Shown: in pieces, positions 15,191 through 23,480 of the stretch | Numbering within the stretch: position 1 is the stretch's first letter | Layout: every line of letters starts with the position of its first letter | Source: Winogradskyella costae | GTDB taxonomy: Bacteria; Bacteroidota; Bacteroidia; Flavobacteriales; Flavobacteriaceae | Assembly (NCBI RefSeq): GCF_013403865.1 | Contig: NZ_JABFDK010000004.1 | Location: 1-64,000, forward strand | DNA length: 64,000 nucleotides | Reading direction: 5' to 3' | Translations under genes and position numbers: made by a program | The notes under the pieces: model-generated | The model's input: the letters and a program-made list of their open reading frames with translations, nothing else | What the model was told of the DNA's origin: nothing | Database searches by the model: none

Positions 15191-15198
15191 TAGTTTTG
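15191..15198 (+). promoter_or_regulatory. ribB operon -7 element TAGTTTTG
   Basis: This matches the flavobacterial TAnnTTTG consensus 23 bases before the ribB start codon. No TTG -33 element lies at the normal distance, which fits a promoter that needs the activator site at 15155-15168. Confidence 0.5.
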
Positions 15199-15220
15199 CC
15201 TATCAATAATAAAAACAAAA

Positions 15221-15883
15221 ATGGTACTTACAGAAATAGAGACGTTAACAACATTTAATAAAGACAGTCAACAACGGTTAGAAAAAGCCCTAATACACCT
15301 ACAAAACGGAAATGGAATAATCCTAATGGATGATGAAGACAGAGAAAATGAAGGAGATTTAATATTCTCTGCGCATCACATGACGAATAACCAAATGGCA
15401 CTCATGATTAGAAAATGTAGTGGTATTGTTTGTCTTTGTTTACCTAATAAAAAAGCGGATGCGTTAGAATTACCGTATATGGTCAAAGAAAACACCAGCA
15501 GTTACCAAACCCCTTTTACCATTTCAATTGAAGCAAAGGAAGACGTTACTACAGGGGTTTCTGCTAAAGATAGGCTAACAACCATAAAAGCGGCTTGTAA
15601 AGAAAATGCGACAAGCAACGACTTAGCAAAACCAGGTCATATCTTTCCTTTAAGAGCGAAAAACAATGGTGTTTTTGAAAGACAAGGTCATACCGAAGGC
15701 AGCGTAGATTTAATGAAATTAGCAGGCTTACAACCAGAAGCTGTCCTGTGCGAATTAATGAACGATGATGGAACCATGGCAAAAATGGACACCATTTTAG
15801 ACTTTGCAGATGAACATAATTTAATGGTACTATCTATTCAGGATATTATTCATTATCGTAAATTTGTAAGAGACTACAAATAG
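15221..15883 (+). CDS. ribB: 3,4-dihydroxy-2-butanone-4-phosphate synthase, stand-alone
   Basis: A 220-residue enzyme converting ribulose 5-phosphate to dihydroxybutanone phosphate and formate in riboflavin synthesis. The metal/substrate motif [10 protein letters not shown] is near residues 38-47. [15 protein letters not shown] and P-G-H-I-F-P-L-R-A follow, and a catalytic His lies in G-H-T-E-G-S-V-D. It lacks the GTP cyclohydrolase II domain found in the RibBA fusions usual in Bacteroidota. It reads much like the stand-alone RibB of gammaproteobacteria, suggesting an acquired accessory copy. Its stop codon directly abuts the start of the Crp-like gene. Confidence 0.93.
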   Translation: MVLTEIETLTTFNKDSQQRLEKALIHLQNGNGIILMDDEDRENEGDLIFSAHHMTNNQMALMIRKCSGIVCLCLPNKKADALELPYMVKENTSSYQTPFTISIEAKEDVTTGVSAKDRLTTIKAACKENATSNDLAKPGHIFPLRAKNNGVFERQGHTEGSVDLMKLAGLQPEAVLCELMNDDGTMAKMDTILDFADEHNLMVLSIQDIIHYRKFVRDYK

Positions 15884-16459
15884 ATGACAGACACTATAGA
15901 ACTCACTAATTTCATAAAAAAGAATATAAATATTGATGATGAAGATTTAACAATCGTGTTGTCTTATTTTAAAACAATTAAAAAAAAGAAAAACGACATT
16001 TTGCTGTCCCATGGGAAAAATAGTCAGGTGAGTTATTTCGTAAACAAAGGCTGTTTAAGGCTTTTTTACATTAATGAAGAAGGAAAAGACGTCACACGTT
16101 ACATCGCCTTTGAAAATCAATTTGCGACAGAACTGGTAAGTTTCATCACCAATGAACCTGCACAAGAAACAATTCAGGTGATTGAAAACAGTGAACTTCT
16201 ATACATCACACACGATGATTTTAGACATCTTATGACCATTGTTCCTAAATGGAAAGATTTTTATAGCATCTATTTAGAAAAAGCTTATGTCAATAATGCG
16301 AAGAGATTAATCTCTTTTACGACACTAGATGCAGCAGAAAGATACAAGCAATTATTCAAGATAAACCCAAACATTGTGAAGCGTTTACCAAACAAAATTG
16401 TAGCCTCTTATATCAATATATCACATGAAACATTAAGTAGGATCAAATCTAAAATTTGA
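15884..16459 (+). CDS. Crp/Fnr-family transcriptional regulator
   Basis: A 191-residue protein with a cyclic-nucleotide-binding-type beta-roll (about 20-120, containing Y-F-V-N-K-G-C-L-R-L-F-Y) and a compact C-terminal helix-turn-helix ending I-V-A-S-Y-I-N-I-S-H-E-T-L-S-R-I-K. It has no cysteine cluster for an iron-sulfur centre, so it is not a classical Fnr. It begins immediately after the ribB stop codon (TAGATG), so both are on one transcript. The palindrome at 15155-15168 is its likely operator. Confidence 0.88.
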   Translation: MTDTIELTNFIKKNINIDDEDLTIVLSYFKTIKKKKNDILLSHGKNSQVSYFVNKGCLRLFYINEEGKDVTRYIAFENQFATELVSFITNEPAQETIQVIENSELLYITHDDFRHLMTIVPKWKDFYSIYLEKAYVNNAKRLISFTTLDAAERYKQLFKINPNIVKRLPNKIVASYINISHETLSRIKSKI

Positions 16460-16484
16460 CACTAAAATTTATAAATTATAAAAC

Positions 16485-17228
16485 ATGAAATACGCAGTAT
16501 TACTCCCATTATTCTTACTACAGATGATGCTTCATGCACAATCGACTGATAGCCTTAACAGCACTGAAAAAGTGGATGACAAGTTATTATTAACCATCTT
16601 TCTTAAACACGATCAAAGTCTGAATTTAAATGAGATTGAAAAGATAAAAACCGATCAAGCATTTTATGAAAATTTCCCATCAGAAGGTGTATCAGTTGTG
16701 GATTGGTATGTGGTAATGGGAATTGGTCAGATGGTGGTATTAGAACTTCCTGCTTCCAAATTAAGAACGGTGAATGTGGCGCTTGAGAAAACGGCTTGGA
16801 AAGCTTTTAAAACAGAATTTTATACCACGTACAATTTGTATCCTATCATTGAACATAAGTTGAAAAATAAGTCAAAGGTGACGCTAGATGTAACACCCAG
16901 TTCTGAAAAAGAAGATGACAAGTTGTTATTAACCATCGTTCTTAAACATGATCAAAGTATGACTTTAAATGAGATTGAAAAAATAAGAACAGATCAAGGC
17001 TTTTATGAAAATCTCCCTCCAGAAGGGACTTCTGTAGTGAATTGGTTTGTGGTTATGGGACTTGGTCAAGTGGTGGTGATAGAACTTCCTGCTTCAAAAC
17101 TATCCGCTGTAAATTTAGCTATTGAGAGAACGGCATGGAAGGCTTTTACAACAGAAATTTATCCAACGTACAACCTATACCCTATCATAGAAAATAAATT
17201 AAAGAATAAGTCAAAGGTAGAATACTAG
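16485..17228 (+). CDS. secreted protein with two tandem copies of one domain
   Basis: A 247-residue protein with a signal peptide (cleavage probably after H-A-Q, about residue 18). It has two near-identical domains, about residues 31-137 and 144-247. Both contain D-D-K-L-L-L-T-I, L-K-H-D-Q-S, Y-V/F-V-M-G, E-L-P-A-S-K-L, T-A-W-K-A-F and Y-N-L-Y-P-I-I-E. The compact alpha/beta pattern resembles the ferredoxin-like dimeric folds of muconolactone-isomerase-like proteins, but I cannot assign a family. It follows the Crp-like gene by 25 bases and is probably the third gene of the ribB operon. Confidence 0.75.
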   Translation: MKYAVLLPLFLLQMMLHAQSTDSLNSTEKVDDKLLLTIFLKHDQSLNLNEIEKIKTDQAFYENFPSEGVSVVDWYVVMGIGQMVVLELPASKLRTVNVALEKTAWKAFKTEFYTTYNLYPIIEHKLKNKSKVTLDVTPSSEKEDDKLLLTIVLKHDQSMTLNEIEKIRTDQGFYENLPPEGTSVVNWFVVMGLGQVVVIELPASKLSAVNLAIERTAWKAFTTEIYPTYNLYPIIENKLKNKSKVEY

Positions 17229-17266
17229 AATTTTAGTGACCATAAAAGATCAAAAAAATAAAATCA

Positions 17267-17416
17267 TTGAATAATCGACAGCACGCCATAAATGCAATCG
17301 AGCAAACCATATATAATTTGCTCGCAACGGTCACAGCCATTGAATCAGCGTTAAAGAACAATGGCTATTCACATGAATTAGGATTAGGAACAGCTCAACT
17401 ATTAAAACACTTCTAA
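17267..17416 (+). pseudogene. possible gene remnant of 49 codons
   Basis: After an in-frame stop at 17243-17245 the frame stays open to TAA 17414-17416. The product has a helical, protein-like composition (N-N-R-Q-H-A-I-N-A-I-E-Q-T-I-Y-N-L-L-A ...). There is no ATG, only a TTG at 17267. It may be the 3' end of a lost gene or a very small protein. The next gene starts 8 bases later. Confidence 0.3.
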
Positions 17417-17424
17417 CTAGACTA

Positions 17425-18660
17425 ATGACACCATCACATCAACATTACGCCATTGAAGACACTGCACGTTCACCACAAAAGCAATGGTTACCGCTGCTAC
17501 TTAGTGGTTCTTATAAATTACCAGGAATAGAAGGCAAACGAGGGGCTTTATTTTCAAATGCGGTGTTAGAAAAATATATTGAAGAGGAAGAAAAATACGA
17601 TAATTTTGAATTAACATCGGGAGCAAACAGAAGCCTTAGAACATTATCTTCGGGTGAGCAAAAAAAAGCATTGCTCTCGCATTTACTCCAACAAAACCCA
17701 GATTTTATCGTCTTAAATAATCCTTACGAAGCCTTAGACAAAGCGTCTGTGTCTGAATTAAAACAGCAATTAATAGCATTGTCTAAAGATATGCCTATCG
17801 TCTTAATTATCAACAGACAAGACGACCTATTACCAGTAATAACACACTCCATTACCTTCGAAAAAGATAAGCTAAAAGCTGTAATCCCAATTGAAAACTA
17901 TAGATTTAAAAAAAAGAAGTTCATTTTTGATAAAAACCTCCCTCTGGCGATAACAACGTACAACAATATTCCAGAAGTGCTCGTAGAACTTAAGAATGTA
18001 AACGTGAATTATGACGAGCGTTCCATTTTAAAAGATATCAACTGGACCATCAAAAAAAAGGAATTCTGGCATTTAATAGGCCCTAATGGCTCTGGTAAAA
18101 CGACCTTACTCTCTATGATTTATGGGAATAATTCCAAAGCTTATGGTCAAGACCTATATCTCTTTGGCAAGAAAAAAGGCTCTGGTGAAAGTGTTTGGGA
18201 TATCAAACAGAAAATCGGCTATATCAGTCCTGCGATGTTAGAGTTATTTAAACGTAGCTATACTGTAGAGCACATGATTATTTCGGGCTTTTATGATAGT
18301 ATTGGCTTATACCAAACACCATCGACCGCACAAATACGTGCCGCTGCTCAGTGGATAGAGGTCTTAAATTTAAGCGACAAAAAAAACACCTCGTTTCTTA
18401 AATTATCGCCAGCTGTTCAACGCTTAATATTAATAGCAAGAGCGATGATTAAGCATCCACCGTTGTTGATTTTAGATGAACCCTTAATTAATGTTGATGA
18501 TGACGGTAGAGCACTTATTTCCGCTTTAATAAACAAAATCGCCAAAGAAAGTGAGACCAGTATTTTGTTTGTTGCACATCGCGACGAGATTAACATTAAT
18601 CCTGATTTTATCTATGAACTTCACCCTTCTCCACAAGGGTCTGTAGGTATTCAGAAATAA
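17425..18660 (+). CDS. double ABC ATPase, ModF-like, with degenerate first half
   Basis: A 411-residue protein with two ATP-binding-cassette halves and no membrane domain, like ModF. The first half (about 1-165) lacks a Walker A motif but keeps the signature-like L-S-S-G-E-Q-K-K-A and a Walker B variant ending N-N-P-Y. The second half (about 187-400) has Walker A G-P-N-G-S-G-K-T near 219, a degenerate signature L-S-P-A-V-Q, and Walker B L-L-I-L-D-E-P. I recall similar proteins of this length in Flavobacteriaceae, so it is probably full length. The role is unknown. Confidence 0.8.
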   Translation: MTPSHQHYAIEDTARSPQKQWLPLLLSGSYKLPGIEGKRGALFSNAVLEKYIEEEEKYDNFELTSGANRSLRTLSSGEQKKALLSHLLQQNPDFIVLNNPYEALDKASVSELKQQLIALSKDMPIVLIINRQDDLLPVITHSITFEKDKLKAVIPIENYRFKKKKFIFDKNLPLAITTYNNIPEVLVELKNVNVNYDERSILKDINWTIKKKEFWHLIGPNGSGKTTLLSMIYGNNSKAYGQDLYLFGKKKGSGESVWDIKQKIGYISPAMLELFKRSYTVEHMIISGFYDSIGLYQTPSTAQIRAAAQWIEVLNLSDKKNTSFLKLSPAVQRLILIARAMIKHPPLLILDEPLINVDDDGRALISALINKIAKESETSILFVAHRDEININPDFIYELHPSPQGSVGIQK

Positions 18661-18710
18661 CATACAGCGCGGTTTTGGGGCGCCAATGAGTTATACTCGG
18701 AACAATTTGG

Positions 18711-18760
18711 TTTTAATTTCCTAAATTAGGTGCTTAACCATGTAACCAACCACATTCAAC
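18711..18760 (+). repeat. attC-like repeat 7 (right half only)
   Basis: TTTTAATTTCCTAAATTAGGTGCTTAACCA and TGTAACCAACCACATTCAAC follow the right arm of repeats 5 and 6, with scattered changes. No left arm is recognisable upstream, and the closing GTT is missing. Confidence 0.45.
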
Positions 18761-18828
18761 AATAGTGTAAGTGATTTGAGAAAATGACAAAAAAAATATA
18801 GTGCTACTATAAAAAACATCACGCATTT

Positions 18829-18895
18829 TCTATTCTTCTTTTATTTGCTAACTTACGCGCTCAATCACGCAACGATTCTTTTACAAACCTACTGT
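18829..18895 (+). repeat. attC-like repeat 8 (right half only)
   Basis: TCTATTCTTCTTTTATTTGC, TAACTTACGCGCTCAATCACGCAAC and a trailing TTTACAAACC match the right half of the repeat (compare repeat 2). The left arm is absent and the closing GTT reads CTG. It lies about 25 bases before the gene at 18922 and is the last recognisable copy in the window. Confidence 0.45.
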
Positions 18896-18921
18896 AGAGA
18901 ATTAAAGAAAACCAATATCTC

Positions 18922-19995
18922 ATGAAAAAAACAATTTTACTTATCACCTGCCTACTATCAATTTTTAGCGTTTATTCCCAAGTAAATATTGGAAGAAAAA
19001 GAGGGCTTGGAAATTTATATGTTGTTGAACACAAAGACAAACTATTTGATATTGTAAAGAAAACAACGACTTACTTTGTTGTACCAGATAGTTTAGATTT
19101 CGATGAGACAAAAAAAACTATAGAAGAAATATGGACATTCAATAGTATTAAGTTTATATCTGAAGCTGATTATCAAAACGACAAGTTAATTTCAACGGAC
19201 AATTCTATTATCAAATTTCAGGACCAGAATTACATCAAAACGAAAGAAACAATGGGCGCAAATGATAAGCGAATCGTCGGTGCGATTGATTTATATAAAT
19301 TTCAAATGTTTTATTATGAAAACGTTTCAAAAAAGAATAACGGGAAAATCAAATCAGAGATAGGGCAAATTGCCGAGATCATATTTACGCCTGAAATCTA
19401 CTATAGATTTTTAGCAAAAAAGGTTGACTATACTGGTGACTTTGAAATTGGTTATATCTCAAAATCAGATGCGTTTAATTCAGGGATTAATGAAATAACT
19501 AGTACATCTAAAGATGATGGTAATAGTTATAAATATATTAAAAACCCTTCATCATATAATTTTCACTTAGGTTATATTAAAAATTACTTTCAAATTTTAA
19601 ATAATAAATTAACGGACAACGAAAGTTTAAAAATAAGAGATGATATTAAAAATAAAGACAAACTAAAAGAATTGAAATCAAAAACACTTTATGTTCCCAA
19701 TTGGCTATTAAAAGAATATAGTACATTTAAATTAATGGTAACTAAAGTCCTAAAATCGGAAGAATTATTTGAAGACTATAAATATGATTATAAAGTGCTT
19801 TCAAATGAAGAATTAAATTCAAAAATTTTAAACAAAGATGATTTCTATTATTTAATGCACACGTCATATAATGGCGAGAAGGTAATAACAATAATTAATA
19901 GTCTGACTGGTGACGTCATTTATTCTGTAGTTGATAACTCTAGTAATCTTATTGAAAAATCTGATTTAAAGACTATCAGTAAGCTACTGAAGTAA
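18922..19995 (+). CDS. hypothetical secreted protein
   Basis: A 357-residue protein with a signal peptide (M-K-K-T-I-L-L-I-T-C-L-L-S-I-F-S-V-Y-S-Q, cleavage near residue 20) and a long polar, Lys/Asn/Asp-rich mature part with no recognised motif. No lipobox Cys follows the hydrophobic core. It stands alone at the right edge of the accessory region, just after a half attC-like repeat, and may be the last cassette gene. The function is unknown. Confidence 0.65.
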   Translation: MKKTILLITCLLSIFSVYSQVNIGRKRGLGNLYVVEHKDKLFDIVKKTTTYFVVPDSLDFDETKKTIEEIWTFNSIKFISEADYQNDKLISTDNSIIKFQDQNYIKTKETMGANDKRIVGAIDLYKFQMFYYENVSKKNNGKIKSEIGQIAEIIFTPEIYYRFLAKKVDYTGDFEIGYISKSDAFNSGINEITSTSKDDGNSYKYIKNPSSYNFHLGYIKNYFQILNNKLTDNESLKIRDDIKNKDKLKELKSKTLYVPNWLLKEYSTFKLMVTKVLKSEELFEDYKYDYKVLSNEELNSKILNKDDFYYLMHTSYNGEKVITIINSLTGDVIYSVVDNSSNLIEKSDLKTISKLLK

Positions 19996-20166
19996 AACAA
20001 TCTATAACCAAGCGTATACATTACAATTTGTAGCTTAATCTAAATTTGGCAGTAGTAATTATGTCAATATCTTACTAAATTGCGTACGCTTCCAACGAAT
20101 TAAATCCTTCATAAAACAGCAATGTCAAATTAGTATCTTTATGAAGTACTAAATGCTTTACACCTT

Positions 20167-21165
20167 ATGATTTTTATAGATAACGAAGGCCACACCAATC
20201 CCAAATTAAACTTAGCATTAGAGGAATATGCTTTAAGACATTTTGATACGTCTACCGATTATTTGTTATTTTACATTAACGAACCTTCTATTATTATTGG
20301 TCGTAACCAGAATACCTTAGAAGAAATTAATCAAGAGTATATAGATGCTAATAATATACACGTCGTTAGACGCGTTTCTGGTGGTGGCGCAGTGTATCAC
20401 GACTTAGGAAATCTAAATTTTAGTTTTATCACCAACCACGATGGTAAAAGTATCAGCAACTTTAAAAAGTTTACGGCACCTGTAATTAAAGTCTTAAATG
20501 ACATGGGGGTTACTGCCGAACTTAAAGGCCGAAATGACATTTTAGTAGATGAGAAGAAAATCTCTGGCACTGCTCAATTTTCTACAGGTAAACGTATGAT
20601 CAGTCATGGTACGTTATTATTTGATACAGACATGAGTGAGGTCGCAAAAGCGCTTCAGGTAAAAATGAGCAAAATACAATCTAAAGGTCATAAATCCGTA
20701 AGGAGTCGTGTAGCAAATATCAGTGAGTTTTTAAAGACACCGATTTCTATGGCTGACTTTAAAAAACAACTTCTCGTTGGACTATACGAAGCCAGTGAAC
20801 CTTTTGAAACCTATAAACTAACGGAAGCCGAATGGCAAGCTGTACACCAATTAAAAGCGGAGAAATATGATTTATGGGATTGGAATTTTGGACGCTCGCC
20901 TAAATTTAATATTCAACGGAATAAACGTTTTCCTATCGGAGAAATTGACATCCGCATTTTTGTAGAAAAAGGACATATTACCGAGGTTAAAGTCTTCGGA
21001 GATTTCTTTGGAAGACAACCGGTGTCAGATCTCGAAAATAGACTTATCGGTGTGCCTTATGATAAACATGACATTCGTAAAACACTTGAAAACGTTTCAG
21101 TTGAAGACTATTTTGGCACTTTAGAAACATCCGATTTCATTGATCTTGTGTATGGAAATGATTAG
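20167..21165 (+). CDS. lplA: lipoate-protein ligase A
   Basis: A 332-residue enzyme that activates free lipoate with ATP and attaches it to the lipoyl domains of 2-oxoacid dehydrogenases and the glycine cleavage H protein. The family motif R-R-V-S-G-G-G-A-V-Y-H-D-L-G-N-L-N is near residues 75-91, the catalytic Lys region K-I-S-G-T-A-Q near 135-141, and a C-terminal accessory domain is present (about 250-330). Length fits bacterial LplA. This is the first clearly core gene to the right of the accessory region. Confidence 0.93.
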   Translation: MIFIDNEGHTNPKLNLALEEYALRHFDTSTDYLLFYINEPSIIIGRNQNTLEEINQEYIDANNIHVVRRVSGGGAVYHDLGNLNFSFITNHDGKSISNFKKFTAPVIKVLNDMGVTAELKGRNDILVDEKKISGTAQFSTGKRMISHGTLLFDTDMSEVAKALQVKMSKIQSKGHKSVRSRVANISEFLKTPISMADFKKQLLVGLYEASEPFETYKLTEAEWQAVHQLKAEKYDLWDWNFGRSPKFNIQRNKRFPIGEIDIRIFVEKGHITEVKVFGDFFGRQPVSDLENRLIGVPYDKHDIRKTLENVSVEDYFGTLETSDFIDLVYGND

Positions 21166-21256
21166 TGTTAAGTGCAGTTTGCAATTCAGGACTGCAGTAT
21201 CATCTTGAAAAACTATAATTTTACATAAGTTACTTTTAAAGCCTTAAACCTCAAAA

Positions 21257-22039
21257 ATGATTGCACAAAATAGCACGACTAAAGACTTAAAACTCTATTC
21301 ACAAAAATCAATTGGACTAGCTTCTTTTATTGGTGGTCCTTTGGCAGCCGGATATTTAATTAAAGAAAATTATAAAGCGTTAAACCAAGGTGAAAAAGGA
21401 AAAAAAGCTTTAATCATTTCGATAATAGCAACAGTCGCTATTTTTGGAACCATTTTTCTGATTCCAGAATCGGTAATGGATCAGGTTCCAAATATGGTTA
21501 TCCCTGCCATATATACAGGGATTATATATTTAATAGTCGACAAAATTCATGGTACCATATTAAACAATCACGATCTCAATAATTATCCTTTTTATTCTGG
21601 CTGGAGAGCCGCAGGTATTGGTCTAATTTCATTAGTTATTTTAATAGCCATCATTTTTGCTTCTATATTCTTAATTTCTGATGAAATATATGATACCTAT
21701 GATGCTGAAATGGAGCAGTTCTATAAAAACGAAGAGGTGTCACTACTATTTTACGACCACTTAAATACAGAAGATGACCTAACGCTTGTAAATGAAATTG
21801 ATAATATATCTATTCCTAAATGGAAAGAGAATGTAGAGATTATTAATAGAACCAATAGTATTGAAGACTTACCATCTGAACTTATAGAGCAAAATAAAAA
21901 ATTACTGAAATACGCTAAATTAAGATTAGAAGCATTTAAGCTATTTAAAAATTTAATTATCTATGAGACCGATAATTACAACATAGAATTAAATAGAGTT
22001 CATAACCAAATAGATGTCGTTATCCAATCCTTATATTAA
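21257..22039 (+). CDS. hypothetical membrane protein
   Basis: A 260-residue protein with about four hydrophobic segments (about residues 19-36, 53-72, 80-97 and 120-146), then a soluble, acidic, helical C-terminal half (about 150-260). No family is recognised. It stands alone, converging on the hemolysin III-type gene with an 8-base gap. Confidence 0.7.
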   Translation: MIAQNSTTKDLKLYSQKSIGLASFIGGPLAAGYLIKENYKALNQGEKGKKALIISIIATVAIFGTIFLIPESVMDQVPNMVIPAIYTGIIYLIVDKIHGTILNNHDLNNYPFYSGWRAAGIGLISLVILIAIIFASIFLISDEIYDTYDAEMEQFYKNEEVSLLFYDHLNTEDDLTLVNEIDNISIPKWKENVEIINRTNSIEDLPSELIEQNKKLLKYAKLRLEAFKLFKNLIIYETDNYNIELNRVHNQIDVVIQSLY

Positions 22040-22047
22040 AAGATCAT

Positions 22048-22674
22048 CTATATAACGTAAAGATAAATCATAAAAAAGTGACAAATAGCACCACCTAGAA
22101 CAAACAAATGCCATATGACATGGTTATAAGGCATTCTCTGCAAGGCATAGAAAATGATTCCAACGGTGTAAAACATACCACCTGCAAACAACCAAAGGAT
22201 GCCATTAGGCCCAAGTGCTTCGGACACATTTGAGAAATCAAATACAATTAGCCACCCCATTACTAAATATAAAAGGGTTGAAAAAATCTCAAAGCGCCCA
22301 GTAAAAAACAGCTTTAAAACCACACCAAAAGCTGCAATTCCCCATACCGTCCAAAATAAGTGCCAACCCAAACTATTTGTTAGCAGTATCAATAAAACGG
22401 GAGTATAGGTCCCTGCAATTAACAGATATATACTCACATGGTCTACAATTCTAAAATAATGCTTGCGCTTCTCTCCTTCTACCGCATGGTAAAATGTTGA
22501 TGCTAAAAAAAGAATGATAATAGAAAGTCCGTAAACAACAACACTAAATAAACTCCAAGGTTTTAGATTATCTGCATCTATAATTAATACAGTTAAAGCT
22601 ATGATGCCTAAAAGAGCACCGAAACCATGTGTCCATGTGTTTAGCCTTTCTTCTCGCTTAGTTTGAATACGCAT
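22048..22674 (-). CDS. hemolysin III / PAQR-family membrane protein (TrhA-like)
   Basis: A 208-residue seven-helix membrane protein of the hemolysin III (YqfA/TrhA) family. The family signatures are visible: the N-terminal E-R-L-N-T-W-T-H-G-x-G, S-T-F-Y-H in the second helix pair, D-H-V-S-I-Y-L-L-I-A-G-T-Y-T-P, and the C-terminal H-V-I-W-H-L-F-V-L-G-G-A-x-x-H. The conserved His/Asp residues form a metal site in the related PAQR receptors. Bacterial members affect membrane lipid homeostasis. It lies two bases downstream of the DUF4294 gene and is probably co-transcribed. Confidence 0.9.
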   Translation of the reverse strand: MRIQTKREERLNTWTHGFGALLGIIALTVLIIDADNLKPWSLFSVVVYGLSIIILFLASTFYHAVEGEKRKHYFRIVDHVSIYLLIAGTYTPVLLILLTNSLGWHLFWTVWGIAAFGVVLKLFFTGRFEIFSTLLYLVMGWLIVFDFSNVSEALGPNGILWLFAGGMFYTVGIIFYALQRMPYNHVIWHLFVLGGAICHFFMIYLYVI

Positions 22675-22676
22675 AA

Positions 22677-23351
22677 TTACTTTTTAGGTTTTGGCGACCA
22701 CTTATTTACACAATTGTAAAAATCGATTTCAAAAGCGGATTCTTGTCGCTTTAAACTTTCACTCTGAAATGCACGCTGCAGAATATCTTCTATGAGATAG
22801 TCTTCTTTTTCATCTATGGGGCTAAATTCTTTCTTTAATGAAATATCAAATAAACTTGCGGTACTATTAAACCAAAAGGCACGCCAACCACTGCGTAATT
22901 CTTTAATCAGCTGAAAAGTTGTTTTACCTGTTTGTCTATGGATTAATTTAACTAAAATCTGACCTTCGGTCTTTGTGAGTTTCTTGAGTTCTGCTGAAAA
23001 CTCATCCTCAATATAATTCTGAATTATCTTAGCGTAGCGCTTCTTATCGCGTTTACGTTCTAACTCATCTAAGCGTGTCTGTAAGGCTTCTAATCGCTCT
23101 GCAGCTAATTTGGCATACGGATACACTTTTAATGTTTTTCGTCTTAAAATGATATACCGAATGCGTGCTTCCCTATCTTCAAACTTTAAATTTGGTAGGA
23201 CTAAAACTTCACTTAATTCTACAGAGGTTACAGGAATAGAATCTCCTTCAATATACATGTAATGGACTTCAGTAGAATCTTGTTTTACAGGATCTTCTTG
23301 AGCGCTAATGACAATTGAAAAAAGCAAAGCTATGTAGGTAATGTATTTCAT
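22677..23351 (-). CDS. DUF4294-family protein
   Basis: A 224-residue secreted protein with a signal peptide (cleavage after I-S-A-Q) and the Bacteroidota-specific DUF4294 domain. The domain has a charged R-Y-I-I-L-R-R-K-T-L-K-V-Y-P-Y-A block near residues 64-79 and a helical T-K-T-E-G-Q-I-L-V-K-L-I-H-R-Q-T-G block near 127-143. The function is unknown. It is the first gene of a two-gene unit with the hemolysin III-type gene. Confidence 0.85.
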   Translation of the reverse strand: MKYITYIALLFSIVISAQEDPVKQDSTEVHYMYIEGDSIPVTSVELSEVLVLPNLKFEDREARIRYIILRRKTLKVYPYAKLAAERLEALQTRLDELERKRDKKRYAKIIQNYIEDEFSAELKKLTKTEGQILVKLIHRQTGKTTFQLIKELRSGWRAFWFNSTASLFDISLKKEFSPIDEKEDYLIEDILQRAFQSESLKRQESAFEIDFYNCVNKWSPKPKK

Positions 23352-23480
23352 GTAATATTCTAATACTAAAATCGTTCCAATTTGAGATTCTTAGCAATTT
23401 CAAAATTAATAATATTTAAAGTCTATAACCTTAAATTCTTATTAATATTATGATACCTTTTCAAAAAACCTTAAATAAAA

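Noticed and set aside
15099..15220. FMN riboswitch upstream of ribB
   Set aside because: The expected conserved RFN-element boxes are absent, and the leader after the predicted start site is only about 20 bases.
72..18895. The dispersed repeat as a MITE or insertion-sequence remnant
   Set aside because: There are no target-site duplications. The copies sit at gene ends in one orientation, and the outermost bases change from copy to copy in step with the other end of the same gene. A MITE has constant ends. The possibility is kept as the main alternative to test.
20008..20095. Inverted repeat AAGCGTA (20008) and TACGCTT (about 20085) as a ninth attC-like site
   Set aside because: The body does not contain the conserved GCCTACTT, tip palindrome or TTAGTTGC elements, and the outer AAC/GTT cores are not convincing.
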